A stretch of 9,772 nucleotides of DNA from Euryarchaeota archaeon UBA538. Lineage in GTDB: Archaea > Thermoplasmatota > Poseidoniia > Poseidoniales > Thalassarchaeaceae. The DNA lies in the NCBI GenBank assembly GCA_002499325.1, contig DALC01000007.1, positions 7,991 through 17,762 of the forward strand. The letters are read 5' to 3'. The translations under genes and the position numbers were made by a program. Positions 1 through 8,450 of this stretch are shown here, one piece after another (position 1 is the stretch's first letter; each line of letters begins with the position of its first letter). The notes beneath the pieces are model-generated. The model was not told the origin of the DNA, ran no database searches, and saw only the letters and a program-made list of their open reading frames with translations.

Positions 1-3000
1 AGTTCACTCGGAGGCCATGACATCATCGAATTTGTGGGGGCCCCAACCTCCATGTCTAGCGAGGATGAATTCCAGTGGACTATCGGAGAGATGTCTGTAG
101 CTATGTGGACCCCCCAGTCATCCGCTGCGATTGAACGAACGTCGTTGCTGGGAATCTTGTCAATCTGATAAGTTCCGTTAACCATATCCGTGGCTATATC
201 CCATGCAACAACTCCCGGCCTCGTGGCCCCTTGTCCGTTATGAGAGATGAATACTGACTCATCGTGATACTCAGTTATCGTCACACCGTTTTCGTCTGTT
301 ACCTGCCTACTGATGCTGTCTGCATAGAAGAGACCAGAAACACTGTTCCCCGCAAGCCCATCAGAGAATCCTCTGGTCGTCAAAACTGTGAGATTAGAGT
401 CTAGTATTGTCACCCCAGCAGGGCCTCCAGCAAGGATGGTTTCTCCAATCGTTGGCGTGTTGGCTATCAGCAGGTGATCATATATCGAACTCGGTAAGCC
501 ATCGAACGTAGTTATCGGGTCTTCCCACTCATTCAGGCTTGTATTGAAAACAGCTATTCCTCCCCATGTAGCCGTTAATATCTTATCACCTAATCCAACG
601 AAGTCCGTTACTATGTCATTTGGAAGTCCGGCGAGCAGGCTTCCATCCCCCCAGCTAAGTGAAGTAGTGTCGAATGAATGGAAGCCAGCTGCAGATCCTT
701 CGTTACCCATCAGTCCGACGTATAGCATGCCATCATCAACATCCAGTACCATTCCATCCATTTGTCCGTGAAGGGCAGGAGCAGTAGATGAGTAGGACCT
801 CTGTAGCAGATCGATAGAATACAGCCCTCTTCCAGCGGTGGTAACCCACATTGTATCTCCATCGAGATGCATACTGCTGATCACATCGTCGTCGAGCAGA
901 TTGTAGCCATATTCCCATCTTACAGACCCGTTCAGTAGGATTTCTCCCTGGAGTATTGATGTAGCCAAGTAGGAGTTACTATCGAATGCTGAGGCAACCC
1001 ATACGTGAGTCGAGTTAGCTTCGAACTCGACGACCCGTCCACTGGAGAGGCCCGCAAGCTCATCAAACCCAGAGGCTATGAGACCAGTACTGTCTAACAT
1101 GTCAACCCGATTCAATCCGGTGGTTTGTCCGGACCTTCCAATGGCGTATGTGGGAATGTTAGCAGGAACTCTGACAATTGAGCATCCATCCATACCTGGA
1201 CTCAGAACCTGTCCACTCGACACAGATGTTCCCGATGTCACTATCCTCGAGATTCCACCAGTGTTGTCATATTGGTGAGCAGATAGGAGTACATTTCCAT
1301 CATGGAGCATCCCGCCTGGGAATATCTCGTCTTCCGAAATCCCGTCTGCTGAAGTCAGAGTAGGTAGAAAGCTCCCCGTATTGTAGTTGAATCTATCAAT
1401 CCCGACCCCGGTTGAATCAAAGCCCACATATAGTATTCGATTTGCATCATCGCAGGCAAGTGCGCGTGGGTCATCATCGGAGAGTCCGTTATTTCCACTG
1501 TCCGTGAGAGGGTCTATCCACTCACTGCGGATACCGTCGTTATCATGGTCAGCTAAGTCGAACCTAGCTACCCCTCCTTGATTGCCAAACCAGGAAAGCC
1601 TACCAATTGCGAAGTGAATTATCTCATCGCAAACTAATATGTCGGCTCCGTACCCTCCTGGGATATCACCCGAGCCAAGATCCCAAGTAGTCCAGTTACC
1701 ACTGGTACCATTTTTGCTTAGTATCTGAGCATTGGGACTCCAGCTTCCCTGACGATGCGAAGATACCCATAAGTCATCTCCAACTATCTCCATGGAGAAG
1801 AATCCGTCTTCTACGTCATTCGGAAGCCCGTCATTCTCTGTCCAAGGGTTTTCGAATGTCTCGTTGATGGGATTCCATCGGTATATGCCGTCCATTGTCG
1901 CGAATAGGTACTCTCCCTGGAACTCCTCCATTCCTCTTACAGGACCGGGGAAGTCAGACCACTCATCCAAGAGCGTCATGGAGGAGTATTGGAATCTCCG
2001 TAGGATACTGTCACCGTATGCTACCCACATCTCACAGGAAGACGAATTCAGTGGGAAGCAGTCACCCAGAAGCTGAGCATTAACTCTCTGGACGTTTCCA
2101 ATGGTCTCTAGATCGTCCTGCCATGTCTCATTGATAGTGTTCCACCTGACAATCGTCCCCTCTCCATCGTTCCATGACTGGGTGGGTCTTACACCAATCC
2201 AGAGCTCGTTTCCAACTACTCCCATACCATATACCTTGGAGCTGGATCCAATCTGATCACCTGCATCCAAGGCAGATAGTGAGGTGTTGTTATTCAGCGC
2301 AATCCTGTAAACCTGATCATTGGAGTCCCACCACTGATTACTCCTCTGGGTGGAATAGTAGAGAACATCCCCTACTATTGCCATCTCAGCAGGACTTCTC
2401 GAGGGAACATCCGGGCCATTGGCATTGGATCCTCTATCCCAGTCGATGAGAACCGTATCATTGACCACATCTATCAGGGTAAGTCCGAAATCTCCTCCTG
2501 CCCACATCGTCCCGCTCTGCCTACCCGGGATCAGTGTAGTGACATCATCATCATCGATATATCCCTGCGTACTATCCCAAGTGGTAAGCCACTCTTCATT
2601 GGCTAGGTCATATCTGGCAATTCCGGTATTCTCAAATCCGAGATAGAGTATTTCTCCTATCTTCACGGTCTTCGCACGCTGAGTGTCGTCACCGGCGGTC
2701 CAAACATCAATGATTTCAAAACCATCAACACCACCAAGTTCGCTAGTGTCCACTACTACTGCGCCACCTTCGGTTCCGGCGTAAAGTATCGGATAACCAT
2801 CTGAGTCATTACCTATTAGATCGACAGAATTTACCTGTCGAGATGGCATTTCCGAACCACCACCAGTGGTAAGGCACTCAAGTAGGTCTAATGTGCCCTG
2901 CCCGGTATCTCCCCATGCACAGGCACCTCTATTTGTAGCGGCGTAAATATCTGAACCATCGCTGGTGATATCATTGAATTCCCAGGGGTCGTTATTCCAC

Positions 3001-5378
3001 CCCGGAATACTAGTTTCAAGCTGATCCCAAGACGCCCCATCCCAGATAGCAAGGCCACCATTCGATTGAGCACCTGTGTTCGCCACTCTTGATCCGACAA
3101 CTAAATCTCCACCAAAAATGTACAAAGACAGTACATCATTATCTGGGAGGCCACTGTTATCAACGGTTAGAAGGTCTCTAATATCTCCGTTGATTCTGTC
3201 GAGAACCATTATCCCGAATCCAGTTAGACCAAGGTAAACAGTATCCCCGTCCACGGCTATTGGAGCTTCTTCTAGGTTATCCGCTCCTAGAGACTGCCAA
3301 GAACCTAGAATCTGTAATTCTGATAAATCCAATCTCATCAGCCCGCTGTCTGGAGTAGCCATGTATGCTATTCCGTACCTGGAAGCAACATCTACTACCA
3401 AGTCTGAATCCAAACCATCGCCAGTATCGAATGTATCAGTGAGACTGATTGTAGAAGTATTGACTAGCGAGACTCCATTCTCCGGGTGCCCAACGACAAG
3501 GGTTTGCGTGTAGTCATCATACGACATCGAAATGATGCTCTCAGAACCAAGCCCACTCATACCTCCTTGGTATGTACCAGTCTCTGAATCGAATCTCAGT
3601 AGTCCGGATTCGGCAGTCCCGACCCATACCTGGCCAGAGTCATCCTGAACGATTGAGGTCACGGATTGCATCTGCTGACCAGCGTAATCACTTACATCAA
3701 TGGGGCTCGACCATCTTCTTCCAGAATTATTGAATCTGTCAATCGTTGTATCGCCTGCCACCCATATCTGACCGTCTTCACTATCATCTATACTTACTGC
3801 TAATCTCATCGGGTCGGTGACCGGGCTACTAACTAGGTACTCCACCCCCATCGCAGAATCTTGATGTTGCATGGCCATCACACCAGTAGAGTCAATTAGA
3901 ACTGACATCCCAACACTAGGTCCTCTGAAACCAATGCCAGAGGGCCATGATGAAATCGAAACTGCGTTATCCAGCAATCCAATACCTTGCACGGTTTCCT
4001 GAGCTCTGAAAACTCCTGTTGAGATTTCGTATGACTGAAGTGTGTTACCTGCAAGAACGTGTAGCCAACCATCAGATACTGAAGTCCCAACGATATTATT
4101 TGAGGCCAGTGCGTTCCCTGTAGACCACCTCGAAAGCCAAGTGGAGGTTGACATATCTCTCCTGCTGATGCCCGCATTCTCCGTGGAAATTAGAAGCTGA
4201 TTGCCCATCATCTGCAAATCAGTGATTCTGTTGCTGGCGAGGAAGTTGCCGCTATCCCATCTGTCAATGCTCTGAATGCCCACTATGGATTGATTACTAC
4301 TGAGATTGTAATTAATGACGTAGACGCCATTTGCCTCGGTAGAAATCATCAAACTTCCCGAGCTCACCAGTATGTCAGTGGCTTGGTCAGAGGAAGAAGA
4401 GCAGAATTGGTATTCCTCCCAGTTGGTCGTTGCACCGTTCCCGTCCCCAGGAGGAAGGAATCTCAAATCACAGCCGGTTACAGCCCATATCACCCCATCT
4501 GCCCCAGTTGCGGTAGCAGAGACTCCCAAATCCCCTGGTCCGCTGGGCTGTAGTACAGCTCCCTCTGAAGAGTCTTCCAATGACTGGGTTACTATGGTCC
4601 CATTGGCAGTACCAACTAGGAGTCTACTACCAGTTGTGTCAATGGAAATACTCCTACCATAGACAAGCTCGTCTATGAGAATTATTCCGGGACATCTCCA
4701 TTGACAGGCCTCGGAAGCACTACTATCAAGATGAATCAGATCATCCCCTAGGAGAACGTAAAGCCTACCATCAATGGGATTCACTGCACTGTCGTAAACT
4801 TCTACTTCGGTAGGAGAGAAAGATATCCTTGGATCAGAGGGAGTTAGTGCTTCTATCACCAAATCTGAAATCGTGATCCCTGCCGGGAGAACCCAAGAAG
4901 CATCACTAACTGAATTTGGCTGTAAGGAAGTGGATAGCTCCCCCCCTACTAGACTTGGTGGGTTATCGTTGAAGTCGAACTGGCAACCTAGCCAATCATT
5001 ACCCCTCCAATCTAGAATTGGCGTTTGACTATTGATGAGGGTCAGCTGTGGCTCATCGACGCAATAATTCTCCGCGCCATCTACTGCTATCTCGAAGGTC
5101 AGATTAGATATCTCTGCACCCGGGGCGAAATTCAGAAACATGTCCCCATAGGCAAAAGTCTGGTTTGTGGGGTCCGCGCCAGATGCGACAAGATCGACCC
5201 ACCCTGTGTCGTTGTAACCAGACGAACCCCATGCTCTCTGAACTGTGTATGTCGACTCTTCGGTATCGTCCAGTTCATAGTCCCCAAATGAGGACCATGG
5301 AAGGAGGACCATTAGTCCTACAAGCAACAGGGCACTCCTCTTAGGAGCAGTCCCCGAGTCAGAACCTAGTGTATGCAC
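1..5378 (-). CDS. Giant secreted multi-beta-propeller protein (Reg_prop-like repeats), partial at C-terminus
   Basis: The frame is open from an in-frame TAA at 5436-5438 to the window edge with no stop: 1792 codons from GTG 5378, C-terminus missing. GTG 5378 is chosen because it gives a signal peptide: K13-R14, a hydrophobic stretch at about 15-28 and a likely cleavage after G32. GTG 5399 is possible; ATG 5312 would cut into the signal. Residues 33 to about 170 form a beta-rich domain with C106 and C132. Then come about thirty units of roughly 50 residues with a W/Y-V-G-T...G-L-x-x-F/L-D pattern; the clearest is at 575-596 (QDDSGQVWVGT, then GLLRFD). G-L-P turn motifs occur at 743, 1184, 1584 and 1627. 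This matches two-component-regulator propeller blades, enough for about four or five propellers. A D-x-D-x-D-G loop lies at 1277-1289. The protein is acidic, with many N-x-S/T sequons. It is likely exported or cell-surface; ligand and function are unknown, and no kinase domain is visible. Confidence 0.88.
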   Translation of the reverse strand, partial: MHTLGSDSGTAPKRSALLLVGLMVLLPWSSFGDYELDDTEESTYTVQRAWGSSGYNDTGWVDLVASGADPTNQTFAYGDMFLNFAPGAEISNLTFEIAVDGAENYCVDEPQLTLINSQTPILDWRGNDWLGCQFDFNDNPPSLVGGELSTSLQPNSVSDASWVLPAGITISDLVIEALTPSDPRISFSPTEVEVYDSAVNPIDGRLYVLLGDDLIHLDSSASEACQWRCPGIILIDELVYGRSISIDTTGSRLLVGTANGTIVTQSLEDSSEGAVLQPSGPGDLGVSATATGADGVIWAVTGCDLRFLPPGDGNGATTNWEEYQFCSSSSDQATDILVSSGSLMISTEANGVYVINYNLSSNQSIVGIQSIDRWDSGNFLASNRITDLQMMGNQLLISTENAGISRRDMSTSTWLSRWSTGNALASNNIVGTSVSDGWLHVLAGNTLQSYEISTGVFRAQETVQGIGLLDNAVSISSWPSGIGFRGPSVGMSVLIDSTGVMAMQHQDSAMGVEYLVSSPVTDPMRLAVSIDDSEDGQIWVAGDTTIDRFNNSGRRWSSPIDVSDYAGQQMQSVTSIVQDDSGQVWVGTAESGLLRFDSETGTYQGGMSGLGSESIISMSYDDYTQTLVVGHPENGVSLVNTSTISLTDTFDTGDGLDSDLVVDVASRYGIAYMATPDSGLMRLDLSELQILGSWQSLGADNLEEAPIAVDGDTVYLGLTGFGIMVLDRINGDIRDLLTVDNSGLPDNDVLSLYIFGGDLVVGSRVANTGAQSNGGLAIWDGASWDQLETSIPGWNNDPWEFNDITSDGSDIYAATNRGACAWGDTGQGTLDLLECLTTGGGSEMPSRQVNSVDLIGNDSDGYPILYAGTEGGAVVVDTSELGGVDGFEIIDVWTAGDDTQRAKTVKIGEILYLGFENTGIARYDLANEEWLTTWDSTQGYIDDDDVTTLIPGRQSGTMWAGGDFGLTLIDVVNDTVLIDWDRGSNANGPDVPSRSPAEMAIVGDVLYYSTQRSNQWWDSNDQVYRIALNNNTSLSALDAGDQIGSSSKVYGMGVVGNELWIGVRPTQSWNDGEGTIVRWNTINETWQDDLETIGNVQRVNAQLLGDCFPLNSSSCEMWVAYGDSILRRFQYSSMTLLDEWSDFPGPVRGMEEFQGEYLFATMDGIYRWNPINETFENPWTENDGLPNDVEDGFFSMEIVGDDLWVSSHRQGSWSPNAQILSKNGTSGNWTTWDLGSGDIPGGYGADILVCDEIIHFAIGRLSWFGNQGGVARFDLADHDNDGIRSEWIDPLTDSGNNGLSDDDPRALACDDANRILYVGFDSTGVGIDRFNYNTGSFLPTLTSADGISEDEIFPGGMLHDGNVLLSAHQYDNTGGISRIVTSGTSVSSGQVLSPGMDGCSIVRVPANIPTYAIGRSGQTTGLNRVDMLDSTGLIASGFDELAGLSSGRVVEFEANSTHVWVASAFDSNSYLATSILQGEILLNGSVRWEYGYNLLDDDVISSMHLDGDTMWVTTAGRGLYSIDLLQRSYSSTAPALHGQMDGMVLDVDDGMLYVGLMGNEGSAAGFHSFDTTSLSWGDGSLLAGLPNDIVTDFVGLGDKILTATWGGIAVFNTSLNEWEDPITTFDGLPSSIYDHLLIANTPTIGETILAGGPAGVTILDSNLTVLTTRGFSDGLAGNSVSGLFYADSISRQVTDENGVTITEYHDESVFISHNGQGATRPGVVAWDIATDMVNGTYQIDKIPSNDVRSIAADDWGVHIATDISPIVHWNSSSLDMEVGAPTNSMMSWPPSE

Positions 5379-5396
5379 GGTTGTTCGGCATTCTAT

Positions 5397-5407
5397 CACT
5401 ATATTGA
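5397..5407 (-). promoter_or_regulatory. TATA-like box for the giant propeller gene
   Basis: On the minus strand the AT-rich element TTCAATATAGT is centred about 24 nt upstream of the GTG at 5378. That is the spacing between an archaeal TATA box and its transcription start, so the mRNA may be leaderless with the GTG at or near its 5' end. No Shine-Dalgarno sequence precedes the GTG, which agrees with this. Assigned by position and composition only. Confidence 0.4.
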
Positions 5408-5440
5408 ATGGTGTGGGTCGTTGAGTAATACATGCTTACA

Positions 5441-5455
5441 TCCACCGTAGGTGGA
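5441..5455. repeat. Perfect inverted repeat TCCACC-GTA-GGTGGA in the divergent intergenic region
   Basis: Two 6-bp arms that are exact reverse complements flank a 3-bp spacer. The element lies between the two divergent TATA-like boxes, about 40 bp upstream of the propeller-gene box and about 55 bp upstream of the maeB box. Size and symmetry fit a dimeric regulator's operator; a short RNA hairpin is the alternative. No regulator gene is in the window. Confidence 0.5.
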
Positions 5456-5510
5456 AAAACAGTAAACTGTGCCTCATAATCATGACATTAAACGCTTACT
5501 AGTCGGCTGA

Positions 5511-5519
5511 TAATAAATT
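5511..5519 (+). promoter_or_regulatory. TATA-like box for the malic enzyme gene
   Basis: The AT-rich stretch ATAATAAAT is the best TATA-like element upstream of the malic enzyme. A start about 25 nt downstream would fall near 5540, giving a leader of roughly 40 nt to ATG 5578, or a few nt to the in-frame GTG at 5548. Assigned by composition and spacing only. Confidence 0.4.
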
Positions 5520-5577
5520 GAGCAGGTTAGGATAGCATCAAAGAGGGGTGGGTAGGACGGGATTACGGGTTGTTGGT

Positions 5578-7860
5578 ATGACAGATGACAGGCTCCGCAA
5601 GGAAGCACTGGACTATCACTCGGCAAAGCCTGCTGGAAAGCTTACTGTTGTTCCGACAAAACCGCATGGAACTTCCCACGAGCTATCTCTGGCATATTCG
5701 CCTGGGGTGGCGTTCCCATGCAAGGAGATAGAGAGTGATCCAGACAGTGTTTACACATACACCTCAAAGGGTAATCTGGTAGCAGTCGTAAGCAACGGTA
5801 CTGCTGTTCTCGGACTTGGTGACATTGGGCCACTTGCAGGTAAACCGGTTATGGAGGGCAAGGGTCTACTGTTCAAGGCATTCGCCGACATCGATGTCTT
5901 CGATATTGAGGTGGACAAGATCGATGTTGATGGTTTCGTCGACACTGTCAAGGCCATTGCTCCCACTTTCGGAGGAATCAATCTTGAGGATATTAAAGCC
6001 CCTGAATGTTTTGAGATTGAGAGGAGACTGGTTGAAGAGCTAGACATCCCAGTCATGCATGATGATCAGCACGGGACAGCGATTATCTCTGGAGCAGCGC
6101 TTCTGAATGGTCTTGAATTAGTAGAAAAAGAAATCTCAGAAGTCAAGATAGTAATTTCTGGAGCTGGAGCTTCAGCAATTTCCTGTGCTCGGCACTACGT
6201 GAGGTTAGGAGTGAACAAGACAAACATTGTGATGGTAGACTCTAAGGGAATCCTAACCAAGACCAGGCTAAAATCTGGGGAATTGAATGAATACAAAGCA
6301 GAATTCGTGAGGAATCTGCCCGATGGGAGCATCTCTGAGGCTATGGTTGGTTCTGACGTTTTCTTGGGCTTGTCCAAGGGTGGTCTGATATCCTCAGAAA
6401 TGGTCAAATCAATGGCTGAAAGACCTCTCATTTTCGCTCTTGCAAATCCTGATCCTGAAATTCTGCCCGAGGATGTAATGTCGGTAAGAGATGATGCAAT
6501 TATTGCTACAGGCAGGTCAGACTATCCTAATCAGATAAACAATGTCTTAGGGTTCCCCTATATTTTCCGGGGCGCTCTCGATGTGAGGGCCACCAGGATT
6601 ACTGAGGGCATGAAGATGGCAGCTACAAAGGCAATCGCAGAACTAGCCAGAGAGACAGTACCCGATGACGTTCTTTCCGCCTACAAGGGAGAGCAGATTC
6701 AATTTGGACCAGAATATATCATTCCAAAGCCATTCGATGCTAGAGTCCTCATTTGGGAAGCAAGTGCTGTGGCAGCTGCCGCTGTCGAGGAGGGAGTAGC
6801 AGGAATATCATCCAATGACTTCAGCTATGAGGGTTACAGAGAAGAGCTCGAAGCAAGACTTGGTCTCACAAGATCAATAATGAGAAGGGTCATTAACCAA
6901 GCCAAGAGGAGTAAGAAGAGAATTGTATTCTGTGAGGGAGAGGACCCCACAATAATCAAAGCGGCATCTCAATGCATCTCTGAAGGTATTTGCGAGCCAA
7001 TACTGCTGGGAAACATAGACAGAATAGGAGCAGTCAAGGAGGAGCTTGGATTAGCCTTCGAATGTGAAGAGATAGACGTGAGATACGATCCAAGAAGGAG
7101 AGGAACTTATGCCGAGGAACTACACAAAATTAGGAGCAGGAAGGGAGTTACCTTAGAAGATGCAAACCGTCTAATGAAGAACTCTACCTATTTTGCACCT
7201 ATGATGGTCCACATGGGAGATGCTGATGGATATCTCGGAGGCGTATCTCATAACTATCCGGATATTGTAAAACCGTGTCTACAAATCATAGGTCCCGAGA
7301 AGGACTCCCACAGAATTGTAGGGATGTATATGATGACTGTGAATGGAGATTTGATGTTCATCGGAGATGCCACTATCAACATATATCCTGATTCTAGGAC
7401 TTTAGCAGAGATAGCAGTACAGACTGCCAAGGTAGCCAGGAGGTTCGGTGTCAAACCAAGAGTTGCAATGCTTTCATTTTCTAATTTCGGCACCTCATCG
7501 GAAATGAGAACCGATAGGGTCGAGGAAGCTATTTCAATAGCCAGAGAGCTTGATCCAGACCTAATAATCGACGGTCCGATGCAAGCTGACACAGCTTTAG
7601 TACCAGAGATTCAGAAGGAATATCCGTTCATGTCATTCGATGGACCCGCAAATATTCTCATTTGTCCCAACTTGGCATCTGCAAACATCGCCTACAAACT
7701 TCTTCAGAGGATCGCAGGAGCTGAGATGACTGGCCCAATTCTGGAGGGACTCTCAAAGCCCGCACACGTATTGCAAAGAGGAGATAGTGTTAGAGATGTG
7801 GTCCATATGGCGGCAATCTGTGCAGTGGACGCTCAGAGGCACGACTGGCAGAAGCTATGA
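5578..7860 (+). CDS. maeB: NADP-dependent malic enzyme, MaeB type (malic domain fused to phosphotransacetylase-like domain)
   Basis: Decarboxylates (S)-malate to pyruvate and CO2, reducing NAD(P)+, in the cytoplasm; it links the TCA cycle to pyruvate and supplies NADPH. The 760 residues match the bacterial MaeB length. The malic domain spans about 1-425: Y40 in AYSPGV and K95 in EGKG fit the catalytic Tyr/Lys pair, E137, D138 and D163 the metal ligands, and GAGASA at 195-200 the nucleotide loop. NPDPE at 290-294 and SDYPNQ at 314-319 are further family motifs. Residues from about 430 resemble phosphotransacetylase; in bacterial MaeB this part is regarded as regulatory (acetyl-CoA sensing) rather than catalytic. 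ATG 5578 is chosen because its N-terminus ([14 protein letters not shown]) lines up with known MaeB; GTG 5548 would add ten residues. Neither start has a clear Shine-Dalgarno. Cofactor preference is inferred from the family. The fusion is best known from bacteria, so old lateral transfer is possible. Confidence 0.96.
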   Translation: MTDDRLRKEALDYHSAKPAGKLTVVPTKPHGTSHELSLAYSPGVAFPCKEIESDPDSVYTYTSKGNLVAVVSNGTAVLGLGDIGPLAGKPVMEGKGLLFKAFADIDVFDIEVDKIDVDGFVDTVKAIAPTFGGINLEDIKAPECFEIERRLVEELDIPVMHDDQHGTAIISGAALLNGLELVEKEISEVKIVISGAGASAISCARHYVRLGVNKTNIVMVDSKGILTKTRLKSGELNEYKAEFVRNLPDGSISEAMVGSDVFLGLSKGGLISSEMVKSMAERPLIFALANPDPEILPEDVMSVRDDAIIATGRSDYPNQINNVLGFPYIFRGALDVRATRITEGMKMAATKAIAELARETVPDDVLSAYKGEQIQFGPEYIIPKPFDARVLIWEASAVAAAAVEEGVAGISSNDFSYEGYREELEARLGLTRSIMRRVINQAKRSKKRIVFCEGEDPTIIKAASQCISEGICEPILLGNIDRIGAVKEELGLAFECEEIDVRYDPRRRGTYAEELHKIRSRKGVTLEDANRLMKNSTYFAPMMVHMGDADGYLGGVSHNYPDIVKPCLQIIGPEKDSHRIVGMYMMTVNGDLMFIGDATINIYPDSRTLAEIAVQTAKVARRFGVKPRVAMLSFSNFGTSSEMRTDRVEEAISIARELDPDLIIDGPMQADTALVPEIQKEYPFMSFDGPANILICPNLASANIAYKLLQRIAGAEMTGPILEGLSKPAHVLQRGDSVRDVVHMAAICAVDAQRHDWQKL

Positions 7861-7993
7861 ACACAGCTTCTTTGAAGGTCTTATACACCATAATATCCAA
7901 ACTATCACTACTAGATGCACAGCCATTGCGACAATGTGAACAAGCCCCATAAGAGGGCATATCCCTGGTACTGACTTATTCTAAACCGATTTA

Positions 7994-8013
7994 TTATCAA
8001 TAGGTCTTGATAA
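7994..8013. repeat. AT-rich inverted repeat between convergent genes, possible terminator
   Basis: TTATCAA and TTGATAA are exact reverse complements separated by 6 nt. The element lies 17 bp beyond the rpl24e stop and about 130 bp beyond the maeB stop, with A/T-rich flanks on both sides. The position suits a bidirectional transcription end, but the stem is weak and archaeal termination relies mostly on oligo-T. The rest of 7861-8030 holds no gene I can support. Confidence 0.3.
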
Positions 8014-8030
8014 AATACAGATATGGAGAA

Positions 8031-8222
8031 TTACTTGATTCCGCCCTTTACGTATCTTTGAGTCCACTTGAGCCTTCTTGGGTTTCTTTTGAGCTTGAGC
8101 GCGTTCTTCCTAGCCTTACTATCCTTGAACCACATTACAGATCCATCTCTCTTGATGTACATAAGACCAGTACCAGGCTCAATCTCCTCGCTAGTGAAGC
8201 TACAAACTCTTGTCTCTGGCAT
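8031..8222 (-). CDS. rpl24e: Large ribosomal subunit protein L24e, zinc-ligand cysteines mostly lost
   Basis: A small 50S ribosomal protein of archaea (related to eukaryotic eL24). The 63 residues carry the family signatures EIEPGTG at 13-19, a K-R-D-G turn at 24-27, and the basic tail LKLKRNPRRLKWT at 42-54. The family normally folds around one zinc held by C-x-x-C and C-x3-C. Here the first pair reads CSFT (C7 kept, T10 in place of Cys) and the second pair is K33 and A37, so zinc binding is unlikely. ATG 8222 is preferred over GTG 8228 because GAGGTG at 8228-8233 sits 5 nt upstream as Shine-Dalgarno; that site overlaps the rps28e stop. It is the last gene of the trio, with a 9-bp gap to rps28e. 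Confidence 0.93.
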   Translation of the reverse strand: MPETRVCSFTSEEIEPGTGLMYIKRDGSVMWFKDSKARKNALKLKRNPRRLKWTQRYVKGGIK

Positions 8223-8231
8223 AATCACACC

Positions 8232-8450
8232 TCATCGATTACCTAGGCGACGAGCCTCTCTGCCGGTGTCCCTGAGCATTAGTATGTCTCCAACACGAAC
8301 CGGTCCCAAGACATTTCTGGAGATGATTCTTCCAATATCCCTTGGATTATTTGAGTCGTCAACTCTGACCTTTACCTGTATGGCCTCACCGCTCATGCCA
8401 GTTCTACCGACAATCTCAACCACCTCCGCGGGCCATGATTCTTGAGCCAA
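8232..8450 (-). CDS. rps28e: Small ribosomal subunit protein S28e
   Basis: A 30S ribosomal protein of archaea and eukaryotes with an OB-like beta barrel. The product shows the family core [16 protein letters not shown], then [17 protein letters not shown] and a basic R-E-A-R-R-L end. No ATG is available near the N-terminus. TTG 8450 gives 72 residues beginning M-A-Q-E-S-W-P-A-E, close to the usual family N-terminus, with GGAGG at 8459-8463 eight nt upstream. TTG 8465, directly after the rpl7ae stop, would add five residues but has no good Shine-Dalgarno. Translation probably couples with rpl7ae upstream and rpl24e downstream. Confidence 0.95.
   Translation of the reverse strand: MAQESWPAEVVEIVGRTGMSGEAIQVKVRVDDSNNPRDIGRIISRNVLGPVRVGDILMLRDTGREARRLGNR

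Noticed and set aside
2545..2560. Short ATC trinucleotide run
   Set aside because: It simply encodes a run of aspartates in a blade turn of the giant protein; not a meaningful tandem repeat.
544..5291. Many 60-96 codon ORFs on both strands across the left half
   Set aside because: All lie in other frames of the giant minus-strand gene and show no recognisable motifs or start signals.
5548..5577. GTG 5548 as the start of the malic enzyme
   Set aside because: The ten added residues have no counterpart in MaeB; ATG 5578 aligns with the family N-terminus. Not fully excluded because the TATA-like box would suit either.
5642..7592. ORFs inside maeB, including minus-strand ones of 101 and 112 codons
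   Set aside because: Shadows of the confidently identified malic enzyme frame, with no family resemblance.
7944..7957. GCCC...GGGC mini-hairpin between maeB and rpl24e
   Set aside because: The stem is only 4 bp with a 7-nt loop, which is expected by chance.
8007..8445. Plus-strand ORFs of 79 and 125 codons over rpl24e and rps28e
   Set aside because: Antisense to two clear ribosomal protein genes; their hydrophobic look comes from complementing basic codons.
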